DNA of 64,000 nt from Hyphomonas sp. L-53-1-40 (GCF_000682775.1 NZ_AWFI01000018.1:1-64000), one strand, 5' to 3'; counted from the stretch's first letter, positions 45,638 to 54,902 are shown. Program-made: numbers and translations. Notes: generated by a model not told the origin, from the sequence alone.

Positions 45638-46495
45638 ATGACAGATACGACATCTCTGCTTTTTGTTTTTGGGCTTGGTTATAGTGCCCTGCACTTGGCC
45701 AGACGCCTGAAAGCCAAGGGAATACAGGTCTCTGGCACTGTGCGGAGCGAAGACAAGGCGGCGACCCTGCGGGCCGAGGGCATTGCCGCGCAGGTCTGGT
45801 CCGGGCAGGGGCTGCCGGATATTCCAGACGGCGCCCATTGGCTGGTGACCTTGCCGCCGGATGAGGGCGGATGCCCGGCGGCGCGGGTAGCGACCTATTC
45901 TGAACCGGGCGCCGCGAGCATGACCTATCTGTCTACTACTGGGGTCTATGGTGATCTGGGCGGTGGTTGGGCGATGGAGTGGAGCCCGGTTAATCCGGGG
46001 TCCGACCGGGCCAAGGCGCGTGTGCTGGCAGAGCGGCAGTGGATGGACGCGACCGATGGCGCGGCGCGGATTGTGCGCCTGCCGGGCATTTACGGGCCCG
46101 GTCGCTCGCCCTTTCAGAAGCTGAGAGATGGGAGGGCACATCGGGCGGTCAAACCGGGGCAGGTCTTCTCCCGTGTGCATGTAGACGACATTGCCAGCGG
46201 ATTGGAGGCGTTGGTCCAGCGACCGCACTTGCATGGAATTTTCCATTTGTGTGATGATCAGCCCGCGCCACCGCAGGACGTGACGGCGTTTGCGGCGACC
46301 CTCCTCGGCATTGCGCCGCCGCCGGAAGTCCCGTTCGACGAGGCAGACCTCAGCCCGATGGCCCGCAGCTTCTATGCCGAATGCAAGCGGGTCTCCAATG
46401 CGCGCGCGAAAGCAGCGCTTGGATGGCGGCCGGTGTACGCGACATATCGTGAAGGGTTGCCTGCAGTATTGACTGCAGAGGCTGGAACGGATTGA
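45638..46495 (+). CDS. NAD-dependent epimerase/dehydratase-like protein (YeeZ-like)
   Basis: A 285-residue extended-SDR protein. The N-terminal FVFGLGYSALHLARRLKAKG is the Rossmann dinucleotide loop; YLSTTGVYGDLGG carries the active-site region; the R-x-x-x-I-Y-G-P-G-R-S motif (RLPGIYGPGRSP) and the VHVDDIASGLEAL segment are family-typical. It resembles E. coli YeeZ and other small NAD(P)-binding proteins of unknown substrate. It stands alone. Confidence 0.82.
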   Translation: MTDTTSLLFVFGLGYSALHLARRLKAKGIQVSGTVRSEDKAATLRAEGIAAQVWSGQGLPDIPDGAHWLVTLPPDEGGCPAARVATYSEPGAASMTYLSTTGVYGDLGGGWAMEWSPVNPGSDRAKARVLAERQWMDATDGAARIVRLPGIYGPGRSPFQKLRDGRAHRAVKPGQVFSRVHVDDIASGLEALVQRPHLHGIFHLCDDQPAPPQDVTAFAATLLGIAPPPEVPFDEADLSPMARSFYAECKRVSNARAKAALGWRPVYATYREGLPAVLTAEAGTD

Positions 46496-46603
46496 AAAAT
46501 TTTTTGGTCTTTCCCTCCACTTTCGCGGGATTGTGGTAAACTCCCTTTCAGGGTGTGGCCGTGACGAATGTTCGTCAGCTTCTGGCCATAAGAGGGACAA
46601 AAA

Positions 46604-48331
46604 ATGAATTCACGACATTTGCTGCTCGCGGCAAGCCTGATAGCGTTATCGGGCTGCGCGTATACTGACAAGTTTGGAAGCGCGGAGGAGCCGGTAGCGG
46701 CTGAAACCGCATCTGCGGCTGACGCCGAGATGACCTTGGCCGAGATCACAGAGAAAGCTGGCGCGCCATTGTTCGACGGCATGGGGGATTTTCATCGCCC
46801 CATCACCACGTCGAATCCGTATGCGCAGAAATATTTCGATCAGGGCATGGTGCTGGCATTTGGCTTCAACCACGCCGAAAGCATCCGCTCTTTCCGGGCG
46901 GCTCAGACGCTCGACCCGACCTGCGCCATGTGCTTCTGGGGCGAGGCGATGGCCACCGGCCCCAACATCAATGTGACCAGCAAGGGCAAGGCCGTGATGT
47001 CGGACGCAGACCGGCAGTCGGCTTTCGCGGCAATTGTCAGGGCTCAGGAATTGTCAGGTGGTGCGACGGAGCAGGAGAAGGCGCTGATCGTGGCCATGGC
47101 TGCGCGCTACAATGGCGATCCGTCCACGTCGCGTGAGCCGCTGGATGTCGCCTATGCAGAAGCGATGGGCGACTATGTGGCCTCAAATCCGGAGGATGAT
47201 GATGCCGCGGCAATGTATGCCGAAGCCTGGATGAACACGATGCCGTGGGATTACTGGTCGGCGGATGGCGCGCCGAAGCCGGACACGGTGAAGGTGATTG
47301 AATCTCTGGAAGGCATTATTGAGCGGTCGCCGGAGCATCCGCTTGCCCTGCATCTTTATATTCATGCGGTGGAAGCCTCGGAAAACCCGGGGCGGGCCGA
47401 GGATGAGGCCGACCGCCTCGCCAATCTTGTCCCCGGATCGGGCCACCTCGTGCACATGCCGGCGCATATATACTGGCGCGTTGGACGCTACGATGATGCG
47501 GCCAAGGCAAACATCACGGCGGCTTCCGTGGATGAAGATTATATTGCCCAATGCAATGCGCAGGGTTTCTATCCGGCGCTCTATTATCCTCACAATATCC
47601 ATTTCCTCTGGGCGGCTGCCAGCATGTCGGGCCAGCAGGACATGGCCATTGAGGCCGGGCAGAAAGTGGCCGACAATGTGCATATGGAGCAGATCGAGCA
47701 ATTCCCGACGGTGGAATTCTTCAAGACGATCCCGCTCCTGTCTCTGGTACAGTTCGGTCAGTGGGGGGATATCCTCGCCGCAGAGCAGCCGCCGGAGTCG
47801 CTCGATTACTCCAATGCCATCTGGCATTATGCGCGCGGCGTAGCTGCAGCCCGCACCGGCGCTACGGACATGGCCATTCAGGAACGCGGCGGGCTTGCCG
47901 CGCTGAAGGACAGTGTCCAGATCAATTTCCTAGATACGGCGGACTATCCGGCCAGCGTGTTGCTCGGCATTGCCGATGCGCTCCTGCAGGGGGAAATCGC
48001 CATGGCAGAGGGAAACCCGGAGCAGGCGATCCCGCATTTTGCGGCGGCCGTCACCGCGCAGGATTCGTTGCCCTATATGGAACCGCCCTTCTGGTATTAC
48101 CCGACCCGGCAGTCGCTTGGAGAGGCCTACATTGCCGCGGGCAAGTTCGCCGAGGCCGAAAGCGTGTATCGCAAAGACCTTGAAGAGTATCCGAGAAATG
48201 GGTGGTCCATGTCGGGTCTCGTCAAGGCGTTGGAAAGCCAGGGCAAGACCGAAGCAGCCGAAGAGGTCGAGAAGACATTCGCGATTGTCTGGCGCCATTC
48301 CGATATCGAACTGGACGGCTCCCGGCTCTAG
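46604..48331 (+). CDS. Large TPR lipoprotein of unknown function
   Basis: A 575-residue lipoprotein: signal peptide ending in a lipobox (LIALSGC, Cys18). It starts with a block GMGDFHRPITTSNPYAQKYFDQGMVLAFGFNHAESIRSFRAAQTLDPTCAMCFWGEA, the hallmark of a large family of bacterial TPR proteins with a conserved DPxCAMCxWGxA segment. Tetratricopeptide-like helices continue to the end (~455-560 gives two clear repeats). The two cysteines could bind metal or form a disulfide; no haem CxxCH is present. Probably a periplasmic scaffold. It ends at a terminator. Confidence 0.8.
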   Translation: MNSRHLLLAASLIALSGCAYTDKFGSAEEPVAAETASAADAEMTLAEITEKAGAPLFDGMGDFHRPITTSNPYAQKYFDQGMVLAFGFNHAESIRSFRAAQTLDPTCAMCFWGEAMATGPNINVTSKGKAVMSDADRQSAFAAIVRAQELSGGATEQEKALIVAMAARYNGDPSTSREPLDVAYAEAMGDYVASNPEDDDAAAMYAEAWMNTMPWDYWSADGAPKPDTVKVIESLEGIIERSPEHPLALHLYIHAVEASENPGRAEDEADRLANLVPGSGHLVHMPAHIYWRVGRYDDAAKANITAASVDEDYIAQCNAQGFYPALYYPHNIHFLWAAASMSGQQDMAIEAGQKVADNVHMEQIEQFPTVEFFKTIPLLSLVQFGQWGDILAAEQPPESLDYSNAIWHYARGVAAARTGATDMAIQERGGLAALKDSVQINFLDTADYPASVLLGIADALLQGEIAMAEGNPEQAIPHFAAAVTAQDSLPYMEPPFWYYPTRQSLGEAYIAAGKFAEAESVYRKDLEEYPRNGWSMSGLVKALESQGKTEAAEEVEKTFAIVWRHSDIELDGSRL

Positions 48332-48342
48332 CCTCATGCACG

Positions 48343-48369
48343 AAAAAGCCCCCTCCAGGAGGAGGGGGC
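48343..48369 (-). terminator. Terminator between the convergent TPR and PfpI-like genes
   Basis: GCCCCCTCC and GGAGGGGGC pair over nine bases with an AGGA loop; on the minus strand the stem is followed by TTTTT. The plus-strand side has no T-tract. Confidence 0.8.
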
Positions 48370-48397
48370 AGTTGCAGGGGATATTTTCTTCTCTTGA

Positions 48398-48976
48398 CTA
48401 TGCCGTTACGGAATCGCGCTGGCGCTCGTGTTTGCCTTCGCAAATCTCTTCAACGATCTTGGCGTTGAAGTCGCCAAGGTCATCCGGGGAGCGGGAAGTC
48501 ACGAGGCCGCCATCGACGACGACGGACTGGTCCTTCACAATGCCGCCGGCATTTTTCAGGTCCTGCTGGATCGCCGGGAAGCCGGTGACTTCGCGGCCAT
48601 TCACGAGATTGGCCGAGATAAGAACCTGTGGGCCGTGGCAGATTGAAAAGACCGGTTTCTTCTGGGCGAAGAAGTCCGAGACAAAAGACTTCGCCTTGTC
48701 ATTGGTGCGCAGCGCATCCGGGCTGAACAGGCCGCCGGGAATGAGCAGCGCGTCGAAATCCTCTGCCTTCGCCTCGTCGAGGGACAGATCGACCTGATAC
48801 TTGTCGCCATGTTCGCGGTGCTGATTGGCGTGGATGAAACCCTTCTCTGTCGAAACGATCATTGTTTCGCCTCCAGCTGCCTCGATAGCTTCCTTCGGGC
48901 TGGTGAGTTCGATTTCCTCGAATCCGTCTGCAGCGAGAATGGCCATTTTCCGACCTTGGGCGCGTTGATTTGACAT
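48398..48976 (-). CDS. DJ-1/PfpI family protein (type 1 glutamine amidotransferase-like)
   Basis: A 192-residue cytoplasmic protein. Features: ILAADGFEEIELTSPKEAIEAAG (with the conserved Glu20), LLIPGG, and the nucleophile elbow FSICHGPQ (C113-H114). This is the pattern of PfpI/YhbO-like deglycases and stress proteins; reported activities include protein deglycation and glyoxalase, but which applies is unknown. Start at ATG 48976, preceded on its strand by a GGAGA sequence. It stands alone. Confidence 0.9.
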   Translation of the reverse strand: MSNQRAQGRKMAILAADGFEEIELTSPKEAIEAAGGETMIVSTEKGFIHANQHREHGDKYQVDLSLDEAKAEDFDALLIPGGLFSPDALRTNDKAKSFVSDFFAQKKPVFSICHGPQVLISANLVNGREVTGFPAIQQDLKNAGGIVKDQSVVVDGGLVTSRSPDDLGDFNAKIVEEICEGKHERQRDSVTA

Positions 48977-49111
48977 ATAACATGTCTCCTTGATCTTGTG
49001 TGGTCACCGCGCTGCGACCTTTGGTGGGGGAGCGCGGGCGGACGGAACATCCCGTCCTGCACAAGATCAATGACTGGCCGGGGCCATCGTTCCGATTAAC
49101 TCGCGGAAAGG

Positions 49112-49870
49112 TCAGGGACGCGTTGCAGTGGCGATTTCGGCGCAGGTCGTCTTCAGTCGCGCGATGTCCTGTTCGCGGGACAGGCGATGATCGCCATCCT
49201 TGATCAGGGTAAAGACGAGATCCTCGCTCGTGATCGTGTCGACGAGTCGTTCCGCATGCTTCCACGGCACGTCGGCGTCCTGCATGCCCTGCAGGATGCG
49301 GACGGGGATGTCGAGCTCGATGGGCGCGTCAAGGATCTGCCAGGTTCGGCCATCCTCGATCAGGGCGCCGGTGATGGTGTAGGGCTCATCATAGTCCGAG
49401 GGCCGCTGTGTGAAGCCCTGTTCCATGATCTCTGACTGCGCTTCGGCGGAGAATTCCGGCCACATCAGCTTTTCGGTAAAGTCCGGCGCGGGAGCGATCA
49501 GGACAAGACCCGCCACGCGGGCAGGGCGGGCGAGGGCGGCGAGCAGGGCCATCCAGCCGCCCATGCTGGACCCGACCAGCACGATTGGCCCGGCGCTGTG
49601 TGCGTCGATGGCGGCGAGCGCGTCCGCCCGCCAAGCCGAGATCGTGCCGTCCTCGAAGGCGCCATCGGACAGGCCATGCCCAGAATAGTCAAAGGCGAGG
49701 AAGCCATGCCCGGCCTCGTTGGCCCAGGCTTCGAGTTCAGTCACTTTGGTGCCGCTCATGTCGGATTTGAATCCCGACAGCCAGACAAACGTGAGGGGCG
49801 AATGGGTCGGGGCCGAGGCGCGATAAGCGAGGCGGCGACCCTCGGGAGAGGTGAAATAGGTCGTTGTCAT
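49112..49870 (-). CDS. Alpha/beta hydrolase
   Basis: A 252-residue serine hydrolase of the alpha/beta fold: WLSGFKSDMSGTK and YSGHGLSDG match the early strands; the nucleophile elbow is GSSMGGWMALL; DADVPWKH (Asp) and GDGDHRLSR-like DGDHRLSR (His) complete the triad. It resembles prolyl-oligopeptidase-like/carboxylesterase proteins found widely in alphaproteobacteria; substrate unknown. Divergent from the glycosyltransferase at 49926. Confidence 0.85.
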   Translation of the reverse strand: MTTTYFTSPEGRRLAYRASAPTHSPLTFVWLSGFKSDMSGTKVTELEAWANEAGHGFLAFDYSGHGLSDGAFEDGTISAWRADALAAIDAHSAGPIVLVGSSMGGWMALLAALARPARVAGLVLIAPAPDFTEKLMWPEFSAEAQSEIMEQGFTQRPSDYDEPYTITGALIEDGRTWQILDAPIELDIPVRILQGMQDADVPWKHAERLVDTITSEDLVFTLIKDGDHRLSREQDIARLKTTCAEIATATRP

Positions 49871-49925
49871 TCCTCTCCCGTTCCGTCATCTGTCTCGCCT
49901 GTCAAGCGAGTGGAGGGATTACGAC

Positions 49926-51086
49926 TTGCCCGATTTTCCGGATTTGACTGGCAAGACCATTCTCCAGGTGGCCCCTGAATTGTCGGCTGGTGGGGTGGAG
50001 CGTACCGTGCTCGAAGTCACCGAAGCCATCATACAGGCTGGCGGAAGGGCTCTGCTGGCCAGCAGGGGCGGTCGCCAGGAAGCTGCCTTCGAGGCCCTGG
50101 GCGGTGAGTTGTTCCGGATGGACGCCAAATCCAAGAATCCGATCACGCTGAAACGGAATGAAGGCAAACTGAAACGCTTGATCGCGCGCGAAGGGGTAGA
50201 CTTGGTCCATGCCCGGTCGCGCGCGCCTGCTTGGAGCGCCTATTGGGCCGCCAAAGCGATGGATGTGCCGTTTGTGACCACCTATCACGGGGCCTATTCG
50301 GGCAAGACCAAACTCAAAAAGCGCTACAATTCGGTCATGGCGCAGGGCGACATCGTGATCGCCAACTCCAACTGGATCGCCGAGCATGTGAAAACGGAGC
50401 ATGGTGTGCCATTCGAACGCGTGGTGACCATTCCGCGGGGTGTCGATCTGGAGGCATTTGATCCGACCAATGTGCCGGTCACGCGTGTGAAAGCCATTCG
50501 GGAGGCGCTCGGACTTGCGGATGATCCGCGGAAGATATTGCTATTGCCGGGACGCCTGACCGAATGGAAAGGGCAACTCGTTGCCATTGAGGCGCTGGCC
50601 ATGTTGGTGTCGGATGAGCGCGATAAGCTGGTGCTCGTGCTGGCGGGCGACGCGCAGGGGCGCAATACATATGTTACGCGGCTGGAGCACGCAGTGGTGG
50701 CACACGGGCTGGACCGGGGCGTGATCATGTCTGAACATATTACCGATATGCCGGCGGCCTATCTGGCAAGCGATATCGTACTGGCGCCATCGGTGCGACC
50801 CGAAGCGTTCGGGCGTGTGGCCGCCGAAGCCTCGGCCATGGCGCGTCCGGTGATCGTGGCTGACCATGGCGGCGGGCGGGAAACCGTGATCGAAGGCGAG
50901 ACGGGCGCACGGGTGGAGCCGGGCAATGCGCAGGCGCTTGCAGGCGCTATTCGGGCCCTGTTGTCGGTCGGTCCACTGGCGCGCGATGGCATGGGCCGGG
51001 CGGGACAGGCACATGTTCGACAGCATTTCTCAAAGCAGGGGCTTCAGGCGGCGACACTGGGAGTCTATAAGACCTTGCTGGAGTAG
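49926..51086 (+). CDS. Glycosyltransferase, GT4 family
   Basis: A 386-residue GT-B glycosyltransferase. The N-terminal Rossmann half begins LQVAPELSAGGVERTVLEV; the C-terminal half has LLLPGRLTEWKGQLVAIEAL and the nucleotide-sugar E-x7-E motif region RPEAFGRVAAEASAMARPVIVADHGG. It probably acts on envelope polysaccharide or lipopolysaccharide core at the cytoplasmic face. It starts at TTG 49926, with GGAGGG nine bases upstream. The GT9 gene follows after 17 bases. Confidence 0.85.
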   Translation: MPDFPDLTGKTILQVAPELSAGGVERTVLEVTEAIIQAGGRALLASRGGRQEAAFEALGGELFRMDAKSKNPITLKRNEGKLKRLIAREGVDLVHARSRAPAWSAYWAAKAMDVPFVTTYHGAYSGKTKLKKRYNSVMAQGDIVIANSNWIAEHVKTEHGVPFERVVTIPRGVDLEAFDPTNVPVTRVKAIREALGLADDPRKILLLPGRLTEWKGQLVAIEALAMLVSDERDKLVLVLAGDAQGRNTYVTRLEHAVVAHGLDRGVIMSEHITDMPAAYLASDIVLAPSVRPEAFGRVAAEASAMARPVIVADHGGGRETVIEGETGARVEPGNAQALAGAIRALLSVGPLARDGMGRAGQAHVRQHFSKQGLQAATLGVYKTLLE

Positions 51087-51103
51087 GGGAAATCGAGGCT
51101 CGC

Positions 51104-52138
51104 ATGGCAAAACCGGTCAAACCGGCAAGTCCCGTCAATCCGGGCGCAAAGGCCCTCAATGTGCTGGTAATCAAGCTCAGCGCACTGGGCGACTTTGTGC
51201 TGGCATTGGGCGCGATGAAAGCGGTGCGCGAGATGCACCCGAAGGCGCGTATCACGCTGCTGACCACGCCGTTCTTCAAGGAATTTGCCGAGCTTTGCCC
51301 TTATGTGGACGCGGTGGAGACCGACGGGCGGCCGGATAGCATGAAGGCCACGGCCGCGCTGATTACCCGTATCCGCAAAGCCAAATACGATATCATCTAT
51401 GATTTCCAGACCAGCGGACGCACGAAGAATTATTTCACCGCGCTGAGCAAGACCGGCAAAGCGCCGCTCTGGTCGGGCCATCATGAGAAGGCGGCGTTCT
51501 TCCATGACAATGGCGAGCGCGCCACCATGCATTCGATTGACCGACTGGCAGAACAGCTCGAAGTGGCTGGGGTGGCACCGGGCGGCCGCTGGCTGGGCAA
51601 TTCAGCCCCAAAGCCAGACCTTTCCTGGGTACGGCCAAAACTGCGCGACGCACCGCGATTGCAGCCAGCCTATTTCAGCCTTGAAGAGCCTTACATGCTG
51701 TTGATCCCGGGCGCTTCGGCCCACCGGGAGGCCAAGCGATGGCCCGTTGAAAACTATGCGGAATTGGCAAAACGGGTGGCCGATGCAGGCATTACGCCGG
51801 TTATTATTGGTGGCAAGGATGAGGGGCCGCTGGCGCATGACATCGTGCGTAAGGAGCCGCGCACCAAGAGCCTGACCACGCGCACCGATCTGTTCCAGAT
51901 CGTGACGCTGGCGGAAAAGGCCTTGTTTGTGGTCGGGAATGACACCGGCCCGATGCATATGGCGGCGATTGCCGGCGCGCCGGGCGTTGCCCTGTTCGCG
52001 CTGACCGAAAGCAATCCTGACCATGCGGCCCCGCGCGGCGACACGACCATCATCATCAATTCAGCGCCGACGCTGGCCGAGTTGAGTGTCGACGATGTCT
52101 GGCAATCGGTTCGGGCTTTGGGTGTGCTGCCATCTTGA
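51104..52138 (+). CDS. Glycosyltransferase family 9 (heptosyltransferase-like)
   Basis: A 344-residue protein of the GT9/ADP-heptose:LPS heptosyltransferase family: LVIKLSALGDFVLALGAMKAVREMHPKARITLLTTP at the N-terminus (the S-x-x-G-D motif), DFQTSGRTKNYF, and the C-terminal VVGNDTGPMHMAAIAGAPGVALFALTESNPDHAAP. Some members act on sugars other than heptose. It follows the GT4 gene by 17 bases, so both likely modify the same surface glycan. It is followed by infC. Confidence 0.88.
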   Translation: MAKPVKPASPVNPGAKALNVLVIKLSALGDFVLALGAMKAVREMHPKARITLLTTPFFKEFAELCPYVDAVETDGRPDSMKATAALITRIRKAKYDIIYDFQTSGRTKNYFTALSKTGKAPLWSGHHEKAAFFHDNGERATMHSIDRLAEQLEVAGVAPGGRWLGNSAPKPDLSWVRPKLRDAPRLQPAYFSLEEPYMLLIPGASAHREAKRWPVENYAELAKRVADAGITPVIIGGKDEGPLAHDIVRKEPRTKSLTTRTDLFQIVTLAEKALFVVGNDTGPMHMAAIAGAPGVALFALTESNPDHAAPRGDTTIIINSAPTLAELSVDDVWQSVRALGVLPS

Positions 52139-52177
52139 CGGGATCGCGGAAGTATAGAATGCCCGTCCGCCTTGAAG

Positions 52178-52197
52178 ATGCCTGCATTTACAGGCAT
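52178..52197 (+). promoter_or_regulatory. infC leader hairpin
   Basis: ATGCCTG and CAGGCAT form a perfect 7-bp stem around a CATTTA loop, 38 bases before the infC start. It may act in the leader of infC mRNA. Confidence 0.4.
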
Positions 52198-52235
52198 ATT
52201 GAAGCTTACCGAAATAGCGACAAAGGAGATTCGCC

Positions 52236-52775
52236 ATAGCTCGCAGACCAGACACCGGTGGACCACAGAAATCCGCTGGCCCACGTATCAATGACGACAT
52301 TCGCGCCGCCAAGGTTCTCTTGATTGATGAGAATGGTGAAAAGCAGGGCGTGATGCCCATTATGGCTGCCATGGACGCCGCCCGCGAAGCAGGCATGGAC
52401 CTGGTGGAGGTTTCACCAAACCAGGAAGTCCCCGTCGTCAAGATTCTAGACTATGGCAAGCTCCGCTTCGAAGAACGCAAGAAGAAGGCGGCTGCGAAGA
52501 AGAAGCAGAAGTCTTCCGAACTCAAAGAAATCAAGATGCGCCCCAATATCGACACCCATGACTATGGTGTGAAGACGAAGGCGATGACGCGCTTTTTCGA
52601 GGGTGGCGACAAGGTGAAAGTGACCCTGCGCTTTCGTGGTCGCGAAATGGCTCACCAGCATCTCGGCATGGAATTGCTGAAACGCGTCCGTGACGATTTC
52701 GATGAAATGGCAAAGGTTGAACTCGAGCCGAAGCTCGAAGGCCGTCAGATGACGATGGTGCTCGCACCGCGCTAA
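52236..52775 (+). CDS. infC: Translation initiation factor IF-3, with non-canonical ATA start
   Basis: A 179-residue IF-3 that keeps ribosomal subunits apart and checks initiator tRNA. After a short basic head ([15 protein letters not shown]) the conserved [48 protein letters not shown], the linker and the C-terminal [17 protein letters not shown]...[10 protein letters not shown] are all present. No ATG, GTG or TTG lies between the ribosome site and the conserved start; the first is TTG at 52320, which would delete the invariant N-terminus. AAAGGAGAT (52222-52230) is followed by ATA at 52236. IF-3 rejects such start codons, so the gene is autoregulated, as with AUU in E. coli. Terminator follows. 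Confidence 0.92.
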   Translation: MARRPDTGGPQKSAGPRINDDIRAAKVLLIDENGEKQGVMPIMAAMDAAREAGMDLVEVSPNQEVPVVKILDYGKLRFEERKKKAAAKKKQKSSELKEIKMRPNIDTHDYGVKTKAMTRFFEGGDKVKVTLRFRGREMAHQHLGMELLKRVRDDFDEMAKVELEPKLEGRQMTMVLAPR

Positions 52776-52804
52776 AGCCAGTGCCGCTGACTCCAGCACA
52801 ATAA

Positions 52805-52836
52805 GCCGGACGGGCCCTGCGCCCTCCGGTTTTTTT
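52805..52836 (+). terminator. Terminator after infC
   Basis: CCGGACGGGC pairs with GCCCTCCGG (one bulge) and is followed by seven T's. Confidence 0.8.
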
Positions 52837-52933
52837 GTGTGTGGCGTGCGGAGAGACAAGACCGCAAGGAAGGGGCATTCAGGAGCAGAGCAGGTCGCGA
52901 CCCTGTCTCTTCCGCCTGCCGGGACTCGTCAGG

Positions 52934-52968
52934 TCCCCATCCCGGAGAGTTTGCGCCCCGGGATGACC
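52934..52968. repeat. REP-like hairpin between infC and the S10 peptidase
   Basis: TCCCGG and CCGGGA arms flank a loop, ending GGATGACC, in the style of the repeats at 1760-2141. The 52837-53077 gap otherwise holds no gene. Confidence 0.35.
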
Positions 52969-53077
52969 TTCACAGAATATTGCCTGTGGGTCCCTGTCGA
53001 GTTCACGGCGCCAGTTCTGCAGCAGCGACCGTCAAAAGGCGGGGGAAAGCTTGGTCAGCATCCCCGCCGCCAAGCAC

Positions 53078-54589
53078 TTACTGACCTGCCTCGATGAAGG
53101 CGCGTACATCGTCAGACAGTTTCTTTCCGTCGCTTTCGGCCAGGTACATCATGTGGCCGGAATCGTAATAATCGAACTGGACCCGGTCGAGCACCACACC
53201 GTTCTTGTGCAGGGACATTTCCGCGCCGAAGAAGGGAGTTGCCAGATCGTACCATCCCGAGGCGAGCAGTACGCGCAGATCGGGATTTTCGCGCATGCCT
53301 TTGCCGAGCCATGGCGTGACATTCACATAAGATGGCCAGCCGCGCTGGTTTACATCCCAGTTCCACTGCGAGCCGGGCTCTCCCGTCAGCACCTTGTACG
53401 GTCGGGTGAAGTCCACGTTCAGCTCGCGGGTCAGATAGTCATTGATCGCGGCGACATAGGCGACATCCATGCCATAGCCGGACGGGTCGTTTTCCGGCGT
53501 GTCGGCCGTACCTTCGCTGTCGACGCCTCGATACCGGCTATCAAAACGGCCTACCGTGTAACCTTCGCGGCGCAGGAGTTCCTTGCGGAAGCGGGTTGGA
53601 TCAACGCGGAGATTGGCGAGGCGAATCCATTCCGGCGACAGGCCGATGAAGTCACTCATTTCCTGCGCGATACGGATCTCGTCGGCGTCACTCAGCGTTG
53701 AGCCACGGATCAGGGCAGGGGCCAGCGTATCGGTGGTATAGGTGCGGGCGTCATTGATGAAGGCATCGAAATCATTGTTCCACTTTGCCTTGTTGGCTTT
53801 GCCATGATGCCAGGCGGTGGCGGCCTCGGTCGGGAAGAAAGCGAGGTGAGCCGTGTCATTGCCAGGCGCAAAGCGCGCAGTCTGGAAATCGAGGATGGCC
53901 GAGATCAGGATCACGCCATTGAGACCGATGCCGTTCCAGCCGCCTTGCAGCTTTTCGGTCAGCGCGGCGGCGCGGGTCGTACCATAGCTTTCGCCAGCCA
54001 GGTATTTCGGGCTGTTCCAGCGGCCATTCTCGGTCAGCCAGATGCGGATGAATTCGGCGATGCTCTCGGCGTCTTCATTGACGCCATAGAATTCCTTGCC
54101 TTCGGTCTCGCCGAGCGGGCGTGAATAGCCGGTGCCGACCGGATCAATGAAGACGAGGTCGGTTACATCGAGCAGGGAGTTCTGGTTGTCGCGAATCGTA
54201 TAGGGCGGCGCACCGACATCAGACGCATCTGATGGGGTGATCACCTGTTTCGGACCAAACGCGCCCATATGTAGCCAGAGCGAAGCTGATCCCGGCCCGC
54301 CATTGAAGACGAAGGTGACAGGACGTTGGGCGGCGCTGGTCGTGTTGGTGTCGATATAGGACACTGAGAAAACTGAGGCGGTCGGCTCATCCTTGTCGTC
54401 GCGCAGATAGGTCTCGCTCGCGACGGTCTTGTACTTCACCGTCTTGCTGCCGAGGCGGAGCGTATGATTGGAGGCGAAGACCCGCGCCTCCGGCACCTCA
54501 GGCGCATCTTTCGGCTCGTTCCCGGCGTCTTCAGCTATACTTGGCATGACAAAGATCGCCATGCAGGCGGCGAGGAGTAGCGTGCGCAT
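53078..54589 (-). CDS. Serine carboxypeptidase, S10 family
   Basis: A 503-residue exported peptidase. The signal peptide is MRTLLLAACMAIFVMPSIAE. Alpha/beta-hydrolase landmarks: FVFNGGPGSASLWLHMGAFGP (oxyanion hole region), nucleophile S201 in GESYGT, catalytic Asp in SGWYDLATPF, and the His in SGHMMYLAE. S10 enzymes remove C-terminal residues from peptides at acid pH; bacterial members may scavenge peptides in the periplasm. Its start at 54589 follows AGGGG. It separates infC from rpmI-rplT. Confidence 0.88.
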   Translation of the reverse strand: MRTLLLAACMAIFVMPSIAEDAGNEPKDAPEVPEARVFASNHTLRLGSKTVKYKTVASETYLRDDKDEPTASVFSVSYIDTNTTSAAQRPVTFVFNGGPGSASLWLHMGAFGPKQVITPSDASDVGAPPYTIRDNQNSLLDVTDLVFIDPVGTGYSRPLGETEGKEFYGVNEDAESIAEFIRIWLTENGRWNSPKYLAGESYGTTRAAALTEKLQGGWNGIGLNGVILISAILDFQTARFAPGNDTAHLAFFPTEAATAWHHGKANKAKWNNDFDAFINDARTYTTDTLAPALIRGSTLSDADEIRIAQEMSDFIGLSPEWIRLANLRVDPTRFRKELLRREGYTVGRFDSRYRGVDSEGTADTPENDPSGYGMDVAYVAAINDYLTRELNVDFTRPYKVLTGEPGSQWNWDVNQRGWPSYVNVTPWLGKGMRENPDLRVLLASGWYDLATPFFGAEMSLHKNGVVLDRVQFDYYDSGHMMYLAESDGKKLSDDVRAFIEAGQ

Positions 54590-54723
54590 GAAAACAGCCC
54601 CTGAAACTTTATAACAATTTGCGACTTTATTCAGGCGGGGGCGCAAGAGCAATAGCCGCACGGCCTTGGATCCGTTTGAGTATTCCGCATTTCGGAGTTA
54701 CGCTTTCAAGCAGGGGAGAGCCT

Positions 54724-54858
54724 ATGGATATCGTCTTGCTTTTAGGTCTGCTTGCTTTGCCTTTCCTTGTCTGGCGGGCTTGGGTAGGCCTCAAAATGCC
54801 AAAGCGGCGAGCCGAGCGCGAAGCGCGCCGCCGGGCGGTACGAAATCGCCTGCAGTAA
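54724..54858 (+). CDS. 44-residue small membrane protein
   Basis: A short frame begins at ATG 54724 with GGGGAG six bases upstream. It encodes MDIVLLLGLLALPFLVWRAWVGL, one membrane helix, then a strongly basic tail (KMPKRRAEREARRRAVRNRLQ). The pattern of a single helix with a positive C-terminus suits an inner-membrane peptide with its tail in the cytoplasm. It lies between the S10 peptidase (divergent) and rpmI. No family was recognised; role unknown. Confidence 0.5.
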   Translation: MDIVLLLGLLALPFLVWRAWVGLKMPKRRAEREARRRAVRNRLQ

Positions 54859-54873
54859 CAGCATATTGGCCTC

Positions 54874-54902
54874 TTGATTCTCTGCCCCTGATCCGTCATA
54901 AG
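54874..54902 (+). promoter_or_regulatory. Candidate promoter for rpmI-rplT
   Basis: TTGATT (54874-54879), a 17-base spacer and CATAAG (54897-54902) give a -35/-10 pair about 95 bases before rpmI. Confidence 0.35.

Noticed and set aside
46920-46945. CAMCFW motif in the TPR lipoprotein as a cytochrome c haem site
   Set aside because: A haem site needs CxxCH; here Phe follows the second Cys.
52135-52160. TTGACG and TATAGAAT as an infC promoter
   Set aside because: The spacer is only 12-14 bases, too short for a sigma-70 promoter; left unassigned.
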